The notes under the pieces are model-generated. The model had not been told where the DNA came from, searched no databases, and saw only the letters and a program-made list of their open reading frames with translations. From Myroides profundi (lineage in GTDB: Bacteria > Bacteroidota > Bacteroidia > Flavobacteriales > Flavobacteriaceae): a DNA stretch of 64,000 nt. Location of the stretch: the NCBI RefSeq assembly GCF_000833025.1, contig NZ_CP010817.1, positions 434,001-498,000 on the forward strand, given 5' to 3'. Numbering within the stretch: the stretch's first letter is position 1; each line of letters starts with the position of its first letter. This document shows, piece after piece, positions 59,241-64,000 of this stretch. Position numbers and translations under genes: made by a program.

Positions 59241-61610
59241 TTAATTACTTCTGTTTTTATCTTCGAAATTTGCTTCTTTTATTGCTTTTTTGTTCTTAGA
59301 GTTGCCGAATGTATAGGACGCACTTATACTGAATCTACGAGAGTTCCAAGAGTTCTTGAAAGACTGTACATTGTCTTTGTAATAAGAAGTACCATTGCTC
59401 TTACCAGTATTGAAGATGTCCTGCATTGTCATATTAATATTCAGTTTTTTGTCTAGTAAAGCTAGTTTAGCTCCAAATGAGAGTGAGCTATATGAGCTGT
59501 ATCTTGTATTGTCTTCTTTATGTGGTATTTGGTGATACCAGTTAAGTAATAGTTTTAAGGTCTTTGCATTATTCACAGAGAATGTGTTCTGTGAATAGTA
59601 ATCAAATAAGTTCCCTTTTAGCCCTACTTGTGTTGCTGCTTCATTTCTGTAATACGGAGATGAAATTATGTATTCTAATCCTGAATTTGTCTCCCACCAA
59701 GCTGTTATCGCATTGTTATAAGAGATATCCACACCATAGTTATCACTGTTAAGCATATTGTATGTTGAGCTCATAAATACACCGTCTACGTACTTATTCA
59801 TATAATCAAACTGATCAGTCATATGATAGTAATTAAGATTAACAGATAATGCACCATTATATACGTAACTTAATTCATAGTTGTTTGTATAAGAAGGATT
59901 AAGTTCTGGATTACCTTGATGATATGTATAGCTGTTAGAATAATACTTAAACGGATTTAAGACATTAGAGTATGGTCTATTAATACGCTTAGAGTAGTTA
60001 AAACTAAATGAGTGTGTCTCATTAGGCGTGAATGATACATATGCTGTAGGGAACCACTTACCATAAGACTTCGTGAACTTCTCGTCATTATCTAGTTGAT
60101 GACCTTTTGCCTCTGTTTGCTCATAGCGCATTCCACCTTTTACACTCCACTTCTCCGTTAGCTTTTTAGTGAAACTTAGGTATGCAGCATAGTTATCTTC
60201 AGTGTAGTTAAATCGATTACTCTTTAGAGGATCTAATGTAGCATTGCCATTCTTGATATTAAAATAAGTTACTTGAGCTTTATTGTCATAAGTAGTATAC
60301 TTTGCTCCAAACTCTATTTCTGCCCAAGGCAAGTGATAAGTTAAATCCGCATTAAGACTATATACACTATACTTAAGCGTATTAGTATAGGTATTATATC
60401 TTCTAAGTACAGAGCTATTATCGAATTCTTTGATATCAAATGATTGGTCTGGTGAATTAGAGAAATAATTAGCACCTATCGCTATTTTACTCCCTAATGT
60501 ATCTAGTTTCTGATCAAAGAATAGATTAGCTGTATGATAGTTATTTTTAGTATAAGATCGGTTTACTGAATTAATAATAGAGTCAGTTGCTGTAAAAGGA
60601 TAGCTTTTATAAGTAGAAGTTGTAAATGCTCTAGGATCCCCAGAGAATTTAGTATAATTGTAAGAACCTCCTATGACAGCATTGTCTGTTAGTTGATAGT
60701 TCGTAGTGATACTCGCTCCTCTATTTTTATAAGAAGATTCGTTTAAAGAGTTGTTGCCTAAATACCTTTTATCATCTTGATAAGTATTATCATTGGTATT
60801 AGAATTTTTGCTATTATTGATATTCCCTTTAAGCATTACGCTCCACTTCTTATTTTGATAATTTAAGCTACCATTACTACCTCCAGAGTTATAGTTGTTA
60901 TATGAATAGTTAGAGCTTACTGTTCCATATACTCCCATGCGTTTATTCTTTTTTAAGATGATATTGATAATACCCGCATTACCACTTGCTTCATATTTAG
61001 CAGAAGGAGTTGTTATGACTTCTATTTTTTCAATATCATCTGAGCGCAGTGTACGCAGATAGTTTGTTAGTGCATCCCCTTGTAGTTCTAGCATTCTATC
61101 ATCTACCATGATACGTACATTGTTTTTACCACTGATGCTGATTTTGTCGTTTTGTACTTTGACCATTGGAGTAGTAGCAAGTGCTTCTAGTGCATCCATT
61201 CCTTGAGAAGCGATACTATTTGCTGTATTGTACACCAGTCTATCTACTTTTCGTTCTACTAATCTTTTTTCAGCATGCAGAACAATTTCATCTAGTTGTT
61301 GCTCATTTTTTACGGAGATATTTTTTAGATCGACATCACTCTGAACTGCTAGTTGTTGTTCACTTACTAATTGACCTAAGTGGAATATCTTAAGTACATA
61401 ATCTCCCTTGGCAATATCCTCCATACTGAATAGACCTGTTTCGTCAGAGAAACTCTGTTTTACAAAAGTATCATTAGGTCGAAATAGTTGTATCTCTGCA
61501 TAATCCACAGGTTTGTCAGATTGGTCTACCACAGTCCCCTTGATAGAAGACTGTGCTAGTATGAATTGACTACATAGAATAGTTAAAAGTAATGTGAATA
61601 AGTTTTTCAT
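59241..61610 (-). CDS. outer-membrane beta-barrel receptor (TonB-receptor-like), paralog 1
   Basis: 789 residues. Signal peptide MKNLFTLLLTILCSQFILA, then a carboxypeptidase-regulatory-like domain (SSIKGTVVDQSDKPVDYAEIQLF, about 21-95), a plug (KAEKRLVERKVDRLVYNT ... VTTPSAKYEASGNAGIINIILKK) and an outer-membrane beta-barrel (PF14905-type) to the end. TonB-box not clear. Closely related in every part to the gene upstream, which starts beyond the window edge; a 30-base gap separates them, so they form an operon. Substrate unknown; no SusD partner nearby. Confidence 0.88.
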   Translation of the reverse strand: MKNLFTLLLTILCSQFILAQSSIKGTVVDQSDKPVDYAEIQLFRPNDTFVKQSFSDETGLFSMEDIAKGDYVLKIFHLGQLVSEQQLAVQSDVDLKNISVKNEQQLDEIVLHAEKRLVERKVDRLVYNTANSIASQGMDALEALATTPMVKVQNDKISISGKNNVRIMVDDRMLELQGDALTNYLRTLRSDDIEKIEVITTPSAKYEASGNAGIINIILKKNKRMGVYGTVSSNYSYNNYNSGGSNGSLNYQNKKWSVMLKGNINNSKNSNTNDNTYQDDKRYLGNNSLNESSYKNRGASITTNYQLTDNAVIGGSYNYTKFSGDPRAFTTSTYKSYPFTATDSIINSVNRSYTKNNYHTANLFFDQKLDTLGSKIAIGANYFSNSPDQSFDIKEFDNSSVLRRYNTYTNTLKYSVYSLNADLTYHLPWAEIEFGAKYTTYDNKAQVTYFNIKNGNATLDPLKSNRFNYTEDNYAAYLSFTKKLTEKWSVKGGMRYEQTEAKGHQLDNDEKFTKSYGKWFPTAYVSFTPNETHSFSFNYSKRINRPYSNVLNPFKYYSNSYTYHQGNPELNPSYTNNYELSYVYNGALSVNLNYYHMTDQFDYMNKYVDGVFMSSTYNMLNSDNYGVDISYNNAITAWWETNSGLEYIISSPYYRNEAATQVGLKGNLFDYYSQNTFSVNNAKTLKLLLNWYHQIPHKEDNTRYSSYSSLSFGAKLALLDKKLNINMTMQDIFNTGKSNGTSYYKDNVQSFKNSWNSRRFSISASYTFGNSKNKKAIKEANFEDKNRSN

Positions 61611-61640
61611 CGTTAGTTAGTTGTAGTAGGTTGTATTATA

Positions 61641-64000
61641 TTATTTTCTATTTCTTTCTTCAGCGTTACCACCTTGGTGATCTCTTACTTTAATCTTACT
61701 GTTTCCAAATGAGTAACTTACACCTAAATTGAAATAACGTTGGTCATAGTAGTTATAGTATTTTTGATTTACATTGTTTGTATTGGTAGATGCTGTTTGC
61801 GAACCAGTTTTAAAGATGTCATTGGCATAGATTGATAGGTTTAACTTTTTGTCAAGCATAGCGTATTTCATTCCTAAGTTTAATGCATAGACCTTAGTTA
61901 CTTCCCAGATACCAACTTTTAAACTTGGTTGGTACCAGAAGTCTACTTGAGCAGTCCATGTCTTAGAAGAGTTTAGATAAGCTGTATTATTCGATGTGAA
62001 GTAATAACCACCTCCATTGTTTATGTCTAATTTTACATCTTTACTAAGTTTAGATTCAGCATAGAATGCATAGAAACCATTTTGAGATTGTAACCAAGGG
62101 AACGTATTAAATGTATAACTCACTCCAGCATTATATCTAGTATAATCTAATATATTATCTCTTAGATAAAGTGTTTTATTAGTTGCTATATCTACTATCG
62201 GATATTGAGAGTATTCGTCTTTCGTATTCGAATAAGACATACTAAAGTCTAGTTTACCTTTATAGTTATAAGTAAACTCTACTTTATCTGTAAAGGCTGG
62301 TTGTAGTTTTGGATTTCCTTCAGCTACACTATATTCAGTGATATACCATTTAAAAGGATTCAACTCCCAGAACGCTGGTCTAGAGATACGTCTGTTGTAA
62401 TTGATCGATAGTGTATTATCGTCATTTACTTTATAAGCTATATATACAGTAGGAAATAGTTTCGCATAATTCTTTTTATTCTTGATGTCATATACCACAG
62501 ATGTCCCAGTAGTCTGCGTTGTTTCCAATCTCAATCCTACTTGAGCAGTCCATTTATCATTAAACTCTTTACTAGCATTAATGTATAATGCTTGTGTATT
62601 TTCTTTGTATTCAAAGTTGTCTTTTTGTTTCAAGTCTTCTATAGGTGTACCAGATGATAGATTAAAGAAGTTTGTCTTGTTATTTGTTACCACGAAACTT
62701 GCCTTAGCTCCATAAGATAACTTAGCCCATTTTAAGGGTTGTTCAAAGTCTATCTTAGCACTGAAGTTTTCTATTTTTTGATTACCCGTAGAGTTTGCTA
62801 TGAACATGTTGTTAACAGAGTTATCAACAGTTGTTGTATTTGTGTTGAAAAGTCTCTCTTTGTTGTTCACATAGTTGAAGTAATCAACGTCTATTGAATA
62901 CTTAGTTCCTAGAGTATCAATCTTATGTACTAAGTTTATGTTAGCAGAGTGAGTGTTATTAACTCCGTCATTTTTAGCGTTTGTTTTGACGTATTTCACA
63001 GGGTTATTAACAAGGTTATTAACAGTTATAAGACCACCATCATCAAACTTTGGATCTCCTGTTCCTCCATTGTATTGAGCGCCTATAGATGTTTTATCAG
63101 TGATTTGATAATCTATCTGGAAGTTACCCGATAAGTAGTCATTATTGTTGTAACGCGTACTTTTTCCATTCCAAGTTTCAGTTGGATAGTATACTGTTGA
63201 GTTCTCTACTACATTGTAACCTCCTTTACTACCAGTAATTCCTGCTTTTAGTGATACTTTATCTTTATTATAGCTAAACACATCACTAATTCTGAATAAG
63301 TTCTTAGTCGATTGTTTATAACCAGCACTGATTTGGTTATTCCACGCATCAGGAAGAGCTTCTTTTAAGACGATGTTGATTAATCCACTATTTCCTTCAG
63401 CATCATATTTAGCAGGAGGTGTAGTGATTACCTCTATTTTTTTGATATTGTCAGATGGAATACTTTTTAGGTATTGTAATAATTGTTCACCAGTTAGCTG
63501 TACTAGTTTATCATTGATCATTACACGTACATTACTTTTACCTACGATAGAGATGTTCTCGTTATCTACTTTTAGACTAGGAGTTAGTTTTAATAAATCT
63601 ACAGCATCGTTATTCGTAGCGTGTACAGAGTTCTCGATATTAAATACAGTACGGTCTACTTTGCGCTCGAATACCTTCTTAGTTGACTCTACTACGATCT
63701 CGTCTAGTTTAGTATCTTGTTGTATCGTGATAGTTCCTAAGTCTACAGACTGGTTTACCTCTATATTTTTGTCATAGGCTTTTACTCCGAAATTGTGGAT
63801 TTGGAATGCGTATGTATTGTTCTCTATATCGTGTATCTCGAAAGTCCCTTGCTCGTTTGTGAAGGCAGATTGTATTAAGTTACCTTTTGTATCTAGCAAG
63901 TATATTTCTGCAAAGTCCACAGGAGCCTTTTCTGTATTTTGTACAGACCCTTTTAATGTGTTTTGTGCATTTACACTTAATGCAGTTAAGAATAAAGCAG
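61641..64000 (-). CDS. outer-membrane beta-barrel receptor, paralog 2 (5' end outside window)
   Basis: At least 786 codons; the frame stays open to the right edge, reading ...ALFLTALSVNAQ, the tail of a signal peptide, then NTLKGSVQNTEKAPVDFAEIYLL. So the true start lies just past 64000, and a GTG at 63920 is not the start. Domain order equals that of paralog 1 (KKVFERKVDRTVFNIENSV, VITTPPAKYDAEGNSGLINIVLKE, barrel ending YNLGVSYSFGNSK). First gene of the pair on the minus strand. Ligand unknown. Confidence 0.87.
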   Translation of the reverse strand, partial: ALFLTALSVNAQNTLKGSVQNTEKAPVDFAEIYLLDTKGNLIQSAFTNEQGTFEIHDIENNTYAFQIHNFGVKAYDKNIEVNQSVDLGTITIQQDTKLDEIVVESTKKVFERKVDRTVFNIENSVHATNNDAVDLLKLTPSLKVDNENISIVGKSNVRVMINDKLVQLTGEQLLQYLKSIPSDNIKKIEVITTPPAKYDAEGNSGLINIVLKEALPDAWNNQISAGYKQSTKNLFRISDVFSYNKDKVSLKAGITGSKGGYNVVENSTVYYPTETWNGKSTRYNNNDYLSGNFQIDYQITDKTSIGAQYNGGTGDPKFDDGGLITVNNLVNNPVKYVKTNAKNDGVNNTHSANINLVHKIDTLGTKYSIDVDYFNYVNNKERLFNTNTTTVDNSVNNMFIANSTGNQKIENFSAKIDFEQPLKWAKLSYGAKASFVVTNNKTNFFNLSSGTPIEDLKQKDNFEYKENTQALYINASKEFNDKWTAQVGLRLETTQTTGTSVVYDIKNKKNYAKLFPTVYIAYKVNDDNTLSINYNRRISRPAFWELNPFKWYITEYSVAEGNPKLQPAFTDKVEFTYNYKGKLDFSMSYSNTKDEYSQYPIVDIATNKTLYLRDNILDYTRYNAGVSYTFNTFPWLQSQNGFYAFYAESKLSKDVKLDINNGGGYYFTSNNTAYLNSSKTWTAQVDFWYQPSLKVGIWEVTKVYALNLGMKYAMLDKKLNLSIYANDIFKTGSQTASTNTNNVNQKYYNYYDQRYFNLGVSYSFGNSKIKVRDHQGGNAEERNRK

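Overview
The window looks like chromosomal DNA from a marine or environmental member of the Flavobacteriales (Bacteroidota); Myroides or a close relative is my best guess from gene order and protein style, but this is not proven by the sequence. Evidence: low GC, the flavobacterial promoter -7 element TAnnTTTG in front of many genes, a mevalonate-type isoprenoid cluster, a type IX secretion plug protein, TonB-dependent receptors, WG-repeat and AsmA-like proteins, and Bacteroidota-style lipoprotein signals.

Layout. 1-4004 is an accessory patch: a tandem array of small, very AT-rich, immunity-like genes (a 3' gene fragment at the left edge is a near copy of a gene about 1.3 kb downstream), with two frameshifted genes, followed by two tandem paralogous membrane proteins, the second one also frameshifted. 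4156-11168 is a conserved core run: diphosphomevalonate decarboxylase, four envelope or cysteine-rich genes (signal-peptide protein, LpoB-like lipoprotein, COG3014-like lipoprotein, CWC-DUF5522 fusion), mevalonate kinase, a UbiA-type prenyltransferase and a large-subunit pseudouridine synthase. 11220-42932 is mostly housekeeping: pirin, CoA-transferase, methionine aminopeptidase, methyltransferase, HAD phosphatase, T9SS plug protein, ApaG, P5C dehydrogenase, a BCCT betaine-type transporter coupled to a universal stress protein, RsmG, an aminotransferase, a Crp-like regulator, GpmI, two convergent L,D-transpeptidases, a TonB receptor, a WG protein, an SDR, an AsmA-like giant, a Qnr-like pentapeptide protein, a YgiB/YgiC-like set, an AraC regulator, tRNA-Trp, DUF983 and cytochrome b561.

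42933-47460 is a second accessory patch: palindromic repeats, an integrase remnant, a HEPN-domain protein, a PD-(D/E)XK nuclease-like protein and an orphan immunity-like gene, ending at two identical tandem tRNA(CAU) genes. 47523-49594 returns to core genes (methylmalonyl-CoA epimerase, RbfA, LolC/E-like permease).

50003-56449 is the most unusual part: a tight four-gene operon of a large SEL1-repeat protein, an Hsp90-like (HtpG-family) ATPase and two paralogous helical-repeat proteins, joined by 1-base overlap or 2-base gaps. I infer a dedicated chaperone/co-chaperone machine of unknown purpose. The window ends with an acidic coiled-coil protein, a D-lactate-dehydrogenase-type enzyme and two tandem paralogous outer-membrane beta-barrel receptors, the last one running off the right edge. 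A roughly 105-bp imperfect palindromic repeat occurs twice, in inverted orientation, at 19127 and 43232.
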